From contig NC_089722.1 of NCBI RefSeq assembly GCF_035083965.1, forward strand, positions 28,418,642-28,482,641: a DNA stretch of 64,000 bases. The letters are read 5' to 3'. The position numbers and the translations under genes are program-made. The DNA comes from Branchiostoma lanceolatum (taxonomy: Eukaryota; Chordata; Leptocardii; Amphioxiformes; Branchiostomatidae). Below, piece by piece: positions 41,307 to 54,903 of the stretch (position 1 is the stretch's first letter; every line of letters begins with the position of its first letter). The notes beneath the pieces were generated by a model. That model saw nothing but the letters and a program-made list of their open reading frames with translations, was not told the DNA's origin and did no database searches.

Positions 41307-44300
41307 TCAAGCGTCAGAGGTCCATCTTGTCTGTCCATCATCCAAATACTGTAAGTCATCAAACTGTCTGAGATGGAATTTGGTAACTTGGTGACTGCTC
41401 ATCACTTTGATGGCGAAGTAGCCACAGACGACCTCGAAGGAAACAAAGATCGTCATGACGATGTGGATGGCCCGTTCCAACGGTAGGATCACGGTGGCCT
41501 CGTTGAAGAGTATGAAGAAGCTGAGAGGAAACTGGAGGACAATGGTGAGCAGCCAAAACCCAGCCAGCTCTGGAATCTGTTAGACAACAAACAAATGGTT
41601 TCTAACAACAAACACAAAACAGCAAAACAGCCCCGCCCACCCCATCAAAACGTACAAATGCAAAATTAAAACATAAGAATGCAAATATTTGACGGACGTG
41701 CAGTCACTCTCTCATTGGTCGAACCGCTATTAAATTGTGATGGACAGTTCTCACCACACAACGACATCGTATCTTTGCTCCTTTAATGTCGATATGTATA
41801 GTGTTATTGAAACTTACTATGTGTAGGAAGGACTAGAAATTGGAGTTTTCTGATTCAATTTTTGAGCCACATAAAATGCTAGATGGATGCCTTTTATACT
41901 GACTGTATATAATTTTGCATGTGTAGTTTTCAAATTGGAAGTAAAAATTACGCCACAATGCAATTATAGATGTAACTGAAAAAATAAGATTTTTAGCACT
42001 CATATAAATCTGAACCTGAACCTCTGGACCTGAATCCAGACCTCAACCTGAACCTGAGCTTAGGCACATAGCACTACTCATAAAAGTTATCTGTGAACAG
42101 CTTAATCATGTTGGTAGTAATGGTATGTCATTGAAGAATGGGATTCTTTTTAATATACAGTTGTATAAACAACAATTTTGGATCCATCAGCCATGTCTGG
42201 GACAGCATTTTCACTGCGGTATCGGCTTTATGATTATCGTTCATCACTTATGAGCCATTTGGTGAAAGGATCTATTCTCAATATTCAGTGAATTCTATTA
42301 GTTTTATTGTTCTTAATCATGCCACACACTTGTCCTCCAGAGTCAGTGAGTTCTTCACATTTCTCGCAGACTTCGCTTATTCATCAGCCTCACTTGACAG
42401 TCTGTGTAACCGTCAGCAGTCTCTACACAACTAGATTTGCAGATCAGCAGGTACTTTTGGAACAGTGAGTTCACAAAACACATGTGCTATGCCACATTTT
42501 GCCAAATACAAATAAACACAGATGAAATGACACGTACATGTATATGAAGACAAGCCAAAAACTCAAAAACTGTTTGGATCCGTGTTGCCATGGACATGGC
42601 AAACACAAAGGGATAAGAAGAATTACTTTTTCTGACGTGGAACCCGGCATAACACTTTGAGTAATGGATGTCATGTTCAACCTAAACATTTGAAAATAAT
42701 CTCAGGCAGAGACTAAACAAAAGATCATGTTCATCATGCTTGGCTATAAATGAAAAACACAGACAAAGAGCAAACATCCAAAATGCACTGATGTTTTACT
42801 CTATGTTTGCCAAGGTAGATAAACCTTACAGACAGTTGATAAGAGTAGTCAGCATGAAAATATGTTTTGATGATTTAGAATTTCAGACAGAAGCAAATGT
42901 ATCACTAATAATATCCTGTTGAGTCTAGACATCACAGCCTTCAACTTGTCAGACATCCATGAAATAGTTTAATTTAGGAAACGACTTCCACATTTGTATA
43001 ATCTTCCACAGTTGCATAATCTATGCAAGTTGTGAATAATATGTACACCTTTTAGTTAAGCCCCCCCCCCCCCCCTTACTGGACCCGTGGCACGCTGGCG
43101 TCGTCGCTGCGGCCGATCTAATTGACAAAGCACTCAACGAATGTCATTGACAAAAAACGAATCTTTTTAAGCTTTGTGTGTTTTGTTGTCTTTTTGGTCA
43201 TACTTGTACATTTTGAATGATATTCCCATTATAAAGTCAAGGGTAACACAAATCTAGTTTAGGACGCAGCGACACCACCAGGGTGCCACGGGTCCATTGA
43301 GAGGGGGGCTTAACATATGCCACAAGTATGAATTGCATATCGTTTACCACTTTTTCAAAAAATATGCAAGTTAGGCCCTTATTTGCATAATTGGTGTCTG
43401 GTAATCTGCCATCAAAATCAAGACCATAACATGCCTAGGTCTAAAGATACAAAAACCAGAGGTTCTGCTGCAGTACCAAGGTCACACACCAGGGGCCCAA
43501 AATCAACCTTGACCTTTGTCTTGCCAACACCTACCCACATGCCAAATACACGTATCATCACTACTAGTATCCATCCAAAGTTTCTTGAGTTATGCTGACA
43601 ACAAATGTCTGGAAACACAGACAGAACCAAAACAATTTATATATTTATCCATTTTTCATGGAGGTAAAAACCCAACCAGGGTAATTGACCAATTCTCATA
43701 CTGTTAGATTGCAGAGTACTAGTAGTGAGTTCTTCACATTTGACACAGTTTCTCTCAGACTTCACTAACTCATTAGTCTCACTTGACAATCTGTGTAAAC
43801 AACGTCAGCAGTCTCTACACAGCTGGCTTTAATTTGCAGACTACCGGTAACACATATTCTTGGAGTTGGAATAAACACTGTCTGGAAAAGGTGTGTCATT
43901 GGCAAGCTATGGAGTACACACGCCTTTAGCCAGCCAACTCACTGTGAGTTGGCTGGCTATAGGCATGTGTACTCCATAGCTTGCCAACACCTCTGGCAAA
44001 ATCGTGGACAATTTCTGCCATTATTTTCATCCCACAAAGAAGGTCTGGTGGAGACTACCTGCATGTACATTTAGAAAGAAGGCCTACCTTTTCTTGCAGG
44101 TTTCCCAGATAGCCTAAGTACAGCCTTACAATCTCCACTACCACCATCACCACATACACCGTCACTGTGATGAACTTGTAGAACTCATCCAATGATGAAA
44201 ACTGGAGGAAAATATTCATACTATAAGTAATGGAGCTAACATCACTAAGAGAGAGAACAGACTTAATTAAAGTTAATGGCATACATGTATGCAGTAGGGT

Positions 44301-45962
44301 CTTTTAGACATGATGATTTTTGATTTTGTATAATATGATAGTGGAAGATACTTGAGATAATCCAATTCTAAGCAGTTACTTGCAAGATTAGCAACTGTCC
44401 CAGAATAAAACATTGCAAATGGTAGGTCTGTATAAGTGACACAACAATGCAGCAACATGGTAGTTAAATTGATATTGGGGTATATATTTGTAAATTCAAA
44501 AGTAAAAATTCATATAAAAACATCTAAAGCTTAAGCTTGTTACTTAGGTAGTCCTTATCACTAAATCTGGTCTTATGCTGTACACTGGTTAGATACTGTA
44601 CTGATAGGTCTTTAATGATGAAATTATTCTATGCACTTTGATTGAAATATTGAAATCACTAAGGTGTTAACCTTTATAGTACAATGCTAAACTTTCTTCC
44701 AACACCTTAATAACATGTGCCTTTACAATTGCTGATGTCAGGTATCTGTAAAGTCACATGTCAATAAGGTCGCGTGTCTGTAACTCTCGCAAGTTTACGT
44801 TCAGAAGTGACTGGTTAATATTGATCGTGAAGAAGGCACTGTGGTCTTTGAAAATTTGACTGTAGTGTTGGAAGAAAGCTTAAAGCATTGTGCTATGATT
44901 ACTACCAACACAGATGAGGTTCCATGATAATTTGAGTTTACCTTTAGTTGCAACAGCACAATGGCAGTGACGAGCCAGAAGGGGAAGTAACAGACGTTGA
45001 AGTACAGGGCCATCTGCAGTGGCAGGTTGGAGACCAGCTCATTTCCAACTTTAGGGAAGAAAATACCAAAATATCAGTTAGCCTTAGAAGCTATCCTTGT
45101 TAGATTTTGCTGCATCTGTATCTGTATTAGTGTATAGCCGACATAACTGTCCTTTGGCGTAACACGTACACCAGCTTCACAGGGAATCCTGGCAACGCTT
45201 AGTGGAAAATTTAAGAGGACCGACATCCAATCAATCAATCAACCGCAGGCATCAGGGCAAATTCAGGAGAACCGGCAAAATCTAACAGTACATTATTTTG
45301 TTCTTGTATACGTTTTTGGGTACAAGTTCCTTTGTAACACGTACTCGCCGGGCGTCTGGTAGGTAGGCTGCGAACACACCCACAAGACTGGACGCTCACA
45401 CATCAGTTGTGATTTTTGGGCTATCTGGAGTTCGACTTTCTGATATGAAGATTTATCAATAATGCTTAATGATGAATCCAGGACAACAAACAACATGAAT
45501 AAAGCTCGCTATGCCTTACGGAAAAAGGTATAACAGACCCTCATAAAATTCATATGCGATGATGTTGTGATTCGTAGGAAATTTATAATTATAGTTACTT
45601 TGAAATGTACACATAAGCCACTACTGTGACTCACATCAGCAAATTTTGGTGTTTTGATATTTACACAAATCATTTGCCTGAACTCGCATATGGACATAGG
45701 ACAGTGACCCTCCCGTTATGTTTCCCCATGAAAGATTTTCATTGACAGGCGCATCTTCCGGGTAGCGTCCAACTAACTTTACTTCAGAAAATGATTATTT
45801 TGTTTCCATGTAGGACCATAGTCTTCATTTGGATCACCTACTGGACTTAAGCTGGTGGTGCTCTCGCCCTTCCCTAGCCGCCCGTGCCGCAGGAAAGGCG
45901 AACTCGGCAAAAGAAGTGAGTTTTTGTCGCAACTGTGGTGGCAACTGTCCGGCCGCCATCAT
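41307..45962 (-). CDS. TMEM17: Transmembrane protein 17, ciliary transition-zone protein
   Basis: TMEM17 is a four-pass membrane protein of the tectonic-like (MKS) complex at the ciliary transition zone, where it helps gate membrane proteins. Exons (minus): 45842-45962, 44942-45048, 44088-44201, 41307-41576; phases join to 203 residues (human about 198). Family landmarks are LPLQMALYFNVCYFPFWLV (TM1), VEIVRLYLGYLGNLQEKV (TM2 and following loop), PELAGFWLLTIVLQFPLSFF (TM3), LPLERAIHIVMTIFVSFEVV (TM4) and KFHLRQFDDLQ in the tail. Exon 1 uses the donor at 45842/45841; the alternative GT two codons on breaks the frame. The start is the first of two adjacent ATGs. It is divergent from DNTTIP1. Confidence 0.93.
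43055..43314. mobile_element. MITE with GTTAAGCCCCCC ends in a TMEM17 intron
   Basis: GTTAAGCCCCCC..CTGGACCCGTGGCAC at the left is mirrored by GTGCCACGGGTCCATTGAGA then GGGGGGCTTAAC at the right. Inner GGCGTCGTCGCTGCGGCC is partly mirrored by GGACGCAGCGACACC. The C homopolymer arm has probably expanded. Confidence 0.75.
43899..43987. repeat. 44-bp arm palindrome in a TMEM17 intron
   Basis: TTGGCAAGCTATGGAGTACA opens the left arm (43899-43942), and the complementary arm (43944-43987) returns through GTACTCCATAGCTTGCCAA, with a one-base centre and only a few mismatches. Confidence 0.85.
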
Positions 45963-46419
45963 GGAATCTTCGAAATGAACTGCAAAGAAATGTAAAACGG
46001 TACAAGATTAACAAATCATGGATAAATCTTGTTTTGACTAATATGAAAATTTGTCAATAATAACAAACATTGATTATAACCTAAAGTAACTCTCATATAT
46101 CTCTACGGTGTGGTAATAATTTAATAGATGACTCCGACCTTTTTAACGTTATGTTGCCCTCTCATATGGACAATGCCAATCTCATAGATATACGGGAGGG
46201 GGCCCTGTTAAAAACTAAACATCTGATTGTGGATTTATGAATCAGTTAGATATCATACATGATATTGATAGTTATGAAACTGTATACTATATAATCTACT
46301 AATCGTATAGAGTCTATATTTCCTAACTGAGTTTAGTTATCAATGAGTTTTATAGTTATCAATAGTACACTCCACCCCTCCATCTACTAATAGTACACTC
46401 CAAGACGTTATCTGCAAAA
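45963..46419. promoter_or_regulatory. Shared divergent promoter of TMEM17 and DNTTIP1
   Basis: The two genes start head-to-head, with 457 bp between their inferred start codons. Both starts are embedded in ATGGCGG contexts (CATGATGGCGGCCGG and AAAATGGCGGAACC) resembling YY1 sites. No TATA box stands out. Confidence 0.5.
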
Positions 46420-49400
46420 ATGGCGGAACCAAGAAGCCCTCTTGGTATTTACATGGCACAACAACAGTGGGTTCTTCTCTTCTCAATAACTTATAGATAA
46501 TCTTGGTCAGCAAAGTTGGTCTTAGGTTTCTTCTTAAAGATATCTGACAGATATTGGAGTACTGTATGTCCGGAGTGCGTGGAAATGATAATATTTATTT
46601 TTATTCGACAGTGTCTTCTTGTCGTCTGCTAGTTTGATGCTTTCTTTTTCCTTGGTTTTAGTAAGAAAAAGACAACTATTTAAAAAAAAACAGTGGCGGC
46701 ATAACTCAGGACATACGATTAAAAGATAGCCAAATATCCACAAAACGCTGAGTGTTTTACAACATTATTCTACAGTATTTCTGGAGTATTGATAGTAGTA
46801 CACATATATATTTTGAAGGTTGTCTATATCATCATCATCTTATCACTATCATGTCGAATCAGCTCTATTACAGTCCCATAAAAATGATGAATTTTCTAGG
46901 TATGCTGTCACCAATACTACAATGACTCCTCCAAGCTCAGATGTCAATCATTCAGAAGGAAGGCCTGCACTGAAAAGGCAGAAATCAGCGGTCAGTATGG
47001 AATTCTGCTCTTTCGTACAATTCAAGTTCATCCTGAAATTTTCGTAGTATTTCTAAGGTCCTCATCTTTTATGGTCATTTCACCACCACAAACTCAGACT
47101 GGCAAACAGGATATGGTATTCCAATATGTTACTACTGTTGTTTGAACCGGTGCAAAGATACAGAAATTGAGAAAAGATAAATTTTTATTATCATGAATTT
47201 GTATCTGGAATGGACCAAGAAGAACCTAAAAGACAAGTTTACTCACATATTGTTGATTGAGAATGCTGTGTATTTTATAGTTGATAACCATTGTTTTAAG
47301 CGAGACAGGCCACACAAACATGGAACAGCCAATGCTGCTCTAGGTACTAGGATCAGTATGTGTTCTCTTGTCTGATAAAGTAAAACTGTTAGGACCATTA
47401 TAACAAGTGGACATGCCCCTAACACTAGTAACGTTACTCGTTTGTATATTTTGTTCTTCTACTTCCAGACATCGCCAGCTGTAGCCCCACCAGGATATGT
47501 TGTGATCCAGCCTTATGATGCCACATACAAGAACTTTCCCTCTAAAAGGAAGGAAACATCTTATCACTACAGGGGGAGGTATGATCTTCCCTATAACCAC
47601 TTGTTCTTGAGGGTGTCCTTAGCTAAAATATTTTTGTACACTTCTGATGAGTTGATAATTATACCAGAGATTTGTCAATGTGATGGAGAGAGTCTGACAC
47701 AATATGGTTTCTTGCTCCAACTATCGCAATTATGAATATTATTAGTATAAGTGTTTTAGATATGCTGGTGCAATTCTCCTCATTGATTTTATGTGTTGTT
47801 TCTTCATCTTGTACCAACAGAACCATCTCATCTCCTGAAGGGTCCATGGAGCTACTGAGAAAGTGCATGCAGAAACACATCAACAACACCCTGGTAGAGG
47901 CTATAAAACCTTACAAAGAGGTAAAGTATTGATTGTAGGAAAAGAGTAGCACTATACATCAGTATCAGTATCAATGGATATATTATGTACATGTCTTGCA
48001 GATGATGATTTACAGTATTGCAGATGATGATCTAGCTTCCTTCGCAGACTTCCTAGAACGGCGGCTTATATATTGGGGGGGGGGGGGGGGGGGGCATACA
48101 AGGGAGTTATGTAGCCGAGGGAGTTGTGTAGCCGAGGGGTGACCGACGGCGGTCACCCCTCGGCTACACAACTCCCTCGGCTACATAACTCCCTTGTGTG
48201 CCCCCCCCCCCCCAATATATAAGCCGCCGTTCTAGGAAGTCTGCGAAGGAGGCTAATGATGATCATGATTTACAGTAGTTCTTAATGAAATGAGACTGTC
48301 CAGAAATATGTATCTTAAATGATAATGTTTTGCTTTAAACTTTTGTTATGCAGTACATGTGTATCCATTTCTTCAACGATCCACTATCTTGGTCTTGGAT
48401 ATCTATTTTATGTTTTGTTTGTCAAAGGGGGTTTAAAAATTATTTTAAACCTCCTTGTTTTGTCATCTACATGTATACTGTGTTATTCCTATGTTCGGGT
48501 AGAGTAGGCAGTGTCTGTACATACTATGTCGATATGAAAATGATTTATCATTGTATCCTAACCTCTTTTTGAAGCTTTTTGAAAAAGGAGCCCAGAATTG
48601 CAAAGACAATTGTGGGGAGGAGGTAGACCCTGATCGTTTGGTTCGCACTGCTATCAGACACTCACTGGAACAGGTATGTTTTGAAATATGCATTGTGCAA
48701 TCAAGGATTTCATAGAGTATCATTGATACCAAAATCGTATCCAGTTGCTGAGTAATTGCTTTTTGGCATATCTTATTACCTGCATGTCTAACCTTCATTG
48801 ACAATGAGTGAATGACATATCATTGACGCCACCTATCACTTTGTTTGAGAACTGCACCTAACATCCCTTTTGGTGTCTGGGACGTAGGATCACTACATGC
48901 ATATGTTCATGTATGTTTTGTGTCAGCATGGACAAGGATAAGTGTATATTAAGGATATTATCAATAGATTTAAACTATTACTGTTTGGTAGGTTTATTTA
49001 CTGACTCTTTTTTTCCTGTTTGTTTGTTTGTTTTATTTCTGAAGTGTGGCAAGGAGATGTATGGCCCTCTTGACGTATCCCTTGGAAGCAGCAGTGCCAG
49101 CATGTTTAGGGTAAAGTCCACTTAATTATTCCAAGTACAGGTACCAGTTTTTAAAAGTGGCTACCAGTAGGTACCTTGTATACTTCTTGAATCATGCAGC
49201 CCCTATATCATGCAAAGAAAACAATATAGATATATTGTGTATCATCTTGTATGCCTCTGTTTTGTATGGTGAAACCACAAGAGTATAGAGTTGGATGGAG
49301 TAATCTTTTTTAAATTTTCTCTTTTATGATATAATAAGTAACACTTTTGTATGGTTATTTACAGAAAGCTAAACGCTCCCTGTCCAGCAGTGATGGTGGT

Positions 49401-52400
49401 GCACCAGTGACACAAGTGGTCAGGTTCAAAAGGGTACGTGGATCTGCAATGGTAAAGGAAGCTACTCGGGGAATAGGTCTATGCATTGACAAAAATACCA
49501 AACATACAACATTTAGAGAAAAAGTATGCGGAGGCTTCATCCTTAAGTATAATGATCATTAAGCTGTTCTTGTATAGTATACTGGTAACATTTTAAAGAA
49601 TTATGGTTGGTAGCTTAGAATGCAGGGAGAAAGTTCTAGTGACTTCTTTTAGGGACATAAGTAGATTATGCTTCATGTGGCAAGGAGACATGTTTGCAGA
49701 CAAGATTCACAGTACTGGGTACTTACATTTGTGTTTTTGTGTTTGCAGCGAAAAGGCAGACCTCGCATCTATAAGCCAGTGTTCAGTGACAGATCTTATG
49801 GGTATGTTTAAGGAGTTATTATTAGATTCACTTAATTAATAAGAAAACAAGCCATCTGATTATTCAGCAAGCCATGCGTATGTGTTTACCACTTTGATTA
49901 ATCTATAGTATTGGGCAATGTACGGAGATCTAATTTTTCATTCTTTACTTCAGATTTAATGAGATACATGCATGAAGACCGAGGGACAATTCTCAGCTAT
50001 CTGATAAAAATGAATTGATAGTGTTCAAATGTTATGTTCAATACATCATGTTTAATGCATTGACTGAATTGCTTTTGCTGATGCACAAAGCATTTTCTCC
50101 TCTTTTCCTTCATGATGAAAAGCACTGCAGATGTATTTCCATGTTATAGACAAAGATTATATACACGTAGTATAGAAAGATGCTAGCCCAAGCCTGTAGC
50201 ATATTTTTCAGCTACATATTATACAGTGCATGGATATACCTTGCTCCTGCTCTTTGATCTATGCTTTCAAAAGCTTGAATGGCTGTCATGTAACCAACAC
50301 ATTATTTTCTGCTTGCTGCTTATATAAAATATACTGGTAAGTGGCATGTAAGAACACTATTGTGACAACTGTGGCATGCATGCTTTATCATATCATTATG
50401 TTGATATGAAATGGTGTTGATGTACAGCAAGTGTGTTTTCCCCATTTCTTAGGCCCTTTAAGCACAAGAGTACAGGGATTTTGTACGGGATGGGATTTTG
50501 AAAGATAAGCTGTCAGAGAAAGGATAATGCTTAGTGGGACTGGAACAGTGAAGTAACGTCATCCTGTGCCTGTGAAGATCTAGATACACGTCCCTTAAAA
50601 CCTGTCTCTTGACAGACTTGTGTTATGTGTGTTTTATTTTTGGCTGTGATAGATAACATGTAAGTGTGCTTCTATGTGTGTGTACTACAGGCACCTCTAT
50701 TGGGCTGTGTCTAACAAACTATTGCTTTGCTCTGTGAGTAACTTGTAATGTATTCCATGTGAAGATCCAGGTCTGTAAAACAGGAGCCTGTCAGGAAAGA
50801 AGGACCAAAGGTTAGAAATTCATCTGTACAATCTTCTAGCTGGGTTATACTCTCCCAGCTTGCTTTTATGTTGAAAGTCTAATGAACTTACGTGTACTAG
50901 ATGTTAAAATCCTGCCTAATTTTTTTCTACACCTTCTAGTGCAGTTTAATGCCCTTGTGGTTTTCCTGGTCTATCCTACAGCCTGTGTATGGTTCTACAT
51001 CATATTCTGGTAACCGTAGATTGTCCTAATGACAAGATTTAACTTTGAGTAAATATATAATCTCTCTTCTAGTGGGATCCAGAAAGACTGACAACAGAAA
51101 CAAAGTTCATCATGGGATCTCGGGCAAACAGGTAACATCTCATGCATTGGAAGATTATGTTTTAAATAGAATAGTTGGTGACACAAAGTAAAAGTAGATT
51201 TGTAGCTGCAATATTAGTGTTGAAATGTTGCATTTTTCTTTTCTCCAGAGCCATGGGTCTAGGTGCCACAAGAGGAAGACTATACTACAAACATCCAGAC
51301 TTATTCAAGGTATAGTCTGCTTATGATCTCATTACAAACTCTGAACTTTTAGCTTAAGACGCGGATCTTATAGGCAATATGCCTCCTATCCAAACACTAT
51401 GTTATGTTATGTTATGTTATGATTTATGACATGTATAATTTTGCCACTGATATGACCTGGGTGTGTTGACAGCCACTCAAAAGAGTAGGGCAAGTCTACA
51501 TGAGTTCATCAGTTCTGTTGCAGCCAGGCTTTCCTGGCCCTTCTCTTGGCCTCAGCGGCTGCTATTCTCTCAGCTTCAAAAGTTGTGACGCTGGGTAGAC
51601 TCAGTTTGGATGCAAACTACCAACACTTTGTTGCACTGTGATGGTCTGCTCTTTTAGCTGTCGTCTACTTTAACACTGTAACACACCTATTGGTAGTATG
51701 AGTTATGCTAAGAGCTGTAGGTGACAAGAAGATCAAATTATTATAGCCTCTATTTACTACTTTGACTGAAATTGTGTTTTTGTCTTACCTTCGATGCTGT
51801 ATGATACCAGTAGTGATGAACTTAGTAGTATAAAATCACAACGTCTGAAGTTTTGTTTATCTACCCTGACCATTTGATATGTTCAGCAGGAGTGTTATCT
51901 TAAACTTAAACTTGAAGTGTAGTTATACTATGTTGATTGATACATGTTTAAGAAAGTTGTTCAATAATGTAAATATATTCAAAATAATTTATTTCTACAG
52001 TACTCAAGTGACACAGAAGACAAGCAGTGGTTATTTGAACGTCGACACATGCCAGCAACAGGAGGAAAAGTGGTAGGTAGACAAAATTGGCTACACACAG
52101 TGTAGTAACAATGGAGCTATAAGCTACTGGGGTATGTATTTCATCAGAGATATTATCTGCCTTCAAAGAAAACACTGTTTTCTTTCTCACAACAACGCAA
52201 GTTGCCAAGATACCACTTCAAATCATTATTGAGTAGATTGACTTTCAGTTTAAGTACAATTTTCTGTGTGAAAAATATGTTTCCAGTCTACGTGTACCTG
52301 TAATGATAAGTACATGCAAGTTTCTTACTGATTTTTGGGAAAAGATGATGCTCTTTATAATTCTGTACATATCACTAGCAACATAAACAAATAATCATTT

Positions 52401-52918
52401 GAAGGGAGTTATGTTTTAAAAATAGAGGCATCAGCATAGGTCTAACACTTTTTGTTTTACCATTTCAATGCAGGCCTACCTCCTCATTGTAGATGATGTG
52501 TTGGAACTGGCAGAGACAGATGAATACAGGTATCAATTATTGTTTGTATGGGTAGACTATGGACCATTGGAGTATGTAGTAGTGTAATCCAATGTGTGCA
52601 ATCCAAAACCCAATCGCTAAATGGATATCCTGCTGTTCTTATCTAGATTTGAACTTTTAGTCTTCTACATCAAAGTCTTTTTTCTTGAATGTCTTCATAG
52701 TATTCAAATGTAAAGAATAAGACTTCATTTTCTTTCTGTTCTTTAGGAATAACGAGGGCCTCCAACTGGAGCTGTTGGTAGGGTTTCAAGTGCCACCATT
52801 CATGTTGGAGAAGATGAAGGTTTTCATGAGGATGTCCCGGACCGACACATTACGTGAGAGTCCTGCCACTCTGAAGGAAAAGCCTGACCAAGAGATAACC
52901 ACTCAGGAAACCAACTAA
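46420..52918 (+). CDS. DNTTIP1: DNTTIP1-like scaffold of the MiDAC histone deacetylase complex
   Basis: DNTTIP1 dimerises and recruits HDAC1/2 in the mitotic deacetylase complex. Clear exons: 47469-47578, 47821-47920, 48575-48673, 49045-49110, 49365-49433, 49749-49801, 51073-51131, 51249-51309, 52001-52072, 52474-52529, 52747-52918. Landmarks: SMELLRKCMQKHINNTL, then NCKDNCGEEVDPDRLV in the N-terminal dimerisation region; an AT-hook-like RKGRPRIYKP; then WDPERLTTETKFIMGSRANR, RGRLYYKHPDLFKY, ATGGKVAYLLIVDD and MLEKMKVFMRMSR in the conserved C-terminal half. The first part (46420-46444 joined to 46863-46990) is in phase but less certain; ATG 46922 is an alternative. A short exon of length 3n+1 is needed between 49801 and 51073: 50982-51009 and a 43-base segment near 50691 both fit and neither is recognisable. 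Total is about 365 residues. Confidence 0.88.
48033..48255. repeat. Giant near-perfect palindrome in a DNTTIP1 intron
   Basis: The arms are about 110 bases each (48033-48145 and 48150-48255) around a 4-base loop ACGG. They include CTTCCTAGAACGGCGGCTTA, a G run mirrored by a C run, and AGCCGAGGGAGTTGTGTAGC. Apart from the homopolymers and one or two bases the arms match. Confidence 0.9.
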
Positions 52919-53861
52919 GGCACCACTAAGTGTAGTCTATGGATGACATCCTTAGATCATATCTGATTTGAAAGAAAGAATAAAAAGAATTCTAGCTTGT
53001 TTTGAAAAAGGACATTTTTTAGTGTGTGTGACAATAATTTGGACCTCTCATTTCACAGTAGTTTTAAAGGATGGGAATTTCATTGGGAGGGAACAGGCTA
53101 AACTCAGTGTGTGATGTCATCATGTGTCATCCAGACTTCCAAGTTTATGTGGCCCAGGAGTTATTGCTAGACAGAAGAATGTAGTCAAGTTGATATGTGA
53201 ACTGTAGGTATATGTATTTTACATTTTTTGTCATACATATCTTAGGAGGAAAGGGCAAAAATAAGTAGTAGTGGTGCTTGTAGTGGTGAGTGGAAAAATA
53301 TATCTGAACTATTCAACCAACATACCTTTTCCATTACCCATATTTTGGTACTAGCAACCTCCTAGAATATGCGAGTACAAATGCATTATGAAATGAGTCA
53401 ACTACAGTAAAATTCAGCTTTTCTGGGCATACTTTATTATTGATAAATATTTACTGTACATATTATTGATGAAGTTGTCATTTTTCATGACTATTTGAAT
53501 GCATATAGTACAAATTTATCATCATGATACAAAATCTATACAATTGAGAAGTATAAAGAGAGAATATCTCCAACATGCCAAATGCCATATTTGACCACTT
53601 TTGTATTGTCCATATTTTTCACTCTAAATTTGATTACAGCCAGACATACACCTTATTCCTTTGGTTGTCACATTAAAATAAATTGATGTATGAAATTTCA
53701 TGATTGTACAGATTTTCTTGTACCTAATGTGAAAAACATCTAAATCAAGATTGTATCATACAACGTGTAAGATTACAGAATATCATAAAATTCATACTGT
53801 AGCACTATAAAGAAGCAATGCTATTGAGAAGGCATCACACGACAGAAACAACATGCTCCCT

Positions 53862-54083
53862 TAAGCCACACCAATTTAATTTCTTGGTTAACTTTTTTTT
53901 TTAAATCTTAGCATTAAAACAGAAAGCTGGGGTGAAAACTTGCACCTGACCATGTTCACTCCCTGAAACTGTGTGCACCAAAGTACAAACTTTCCTCTGA
54001 GATTCTGTTTTCAGGTTGATTTTCCAATCTAGCATTTTTTCAAAAATTCCATTAACCAAGAAATTAAATTGGTGTGGCCTTAG
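53862..54083. mobile_element. MITE with TAAGCCACACCAAT ends, copy 1
   Basis: TAAGCCACACCAATTTAATT then TCTTGGTTAAC at the left is mirrored by ATTAACCAAGAAATTAAATT then GGTGTGGCCTTA at the right. The interior includes CAAGTACAAACTTTCCTCTG-like sequence shared with copy 2. Confidence 0.85.
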
Positions 54084-54903
54084 CACTTTACATGTGAAGT
54101 TTATGACACCAGGGCACTTTTGAGCCTCCAAGCCCCAAGGTGAAGCAACTTAATAAGAAGGCTTACATTGGTTGTATGTCCTATGGTCCCAGGACCAGTA
54201 TACCCTTTTGACTTAGCTAGCAATGCGTCAAGGAACCCCTTAAAAGTACAGCAATGATTTAGTAACTTCTCAATTCAATAGTTCAGTTCCTAGCTTCCAC
54301 TATGGCAGTGCTCCAATACTCTTTACATTGACATTACTCCCTGAGATTATCATCAGGACTAATATTTTCATATATTATCTATAACACTGAAGTAGCAAAC
54401 ATACTTACATTCCTGCATGTGCACACATACATATGGTACAAGCTTAAGCCAAGGACACAACAAGTAACTTTTGCTCTCTCATAGTCATACAACTTATTGC
54501 ATAGAATTAACTCCTGCAGCTCTCTATTCAACACAGAGCATACCTACATGTAACATGTAAAAGTGCAAAACTGCACGGCAATGCATTACAAACACTAGAA
54601 ATATAGTGTAAGATTATATATAGATATCCTTGTAAAACATTTTAAATCTATATGTACATCTACATGTTTGTTGCAACACATCTTGGGAGTAGTTTCTAAA
54701 GTTGATGACCCCGCAATGTGCATTCTGGGTTTTTGGAAACATTTGATGGGGTACACAAATAACATGATGTCTTTAACAGCCTTGTGAAAATTCTATGTAC
54801 ATACTTCTTCCGCCAATTGAGTTAAGTTTGGCCACAGTGTTAGAATTGGTAACAGTTCTGGCTTAACTACAGAAAAAAGACCCCACCCAAACACTTGAGG
54901 AGG

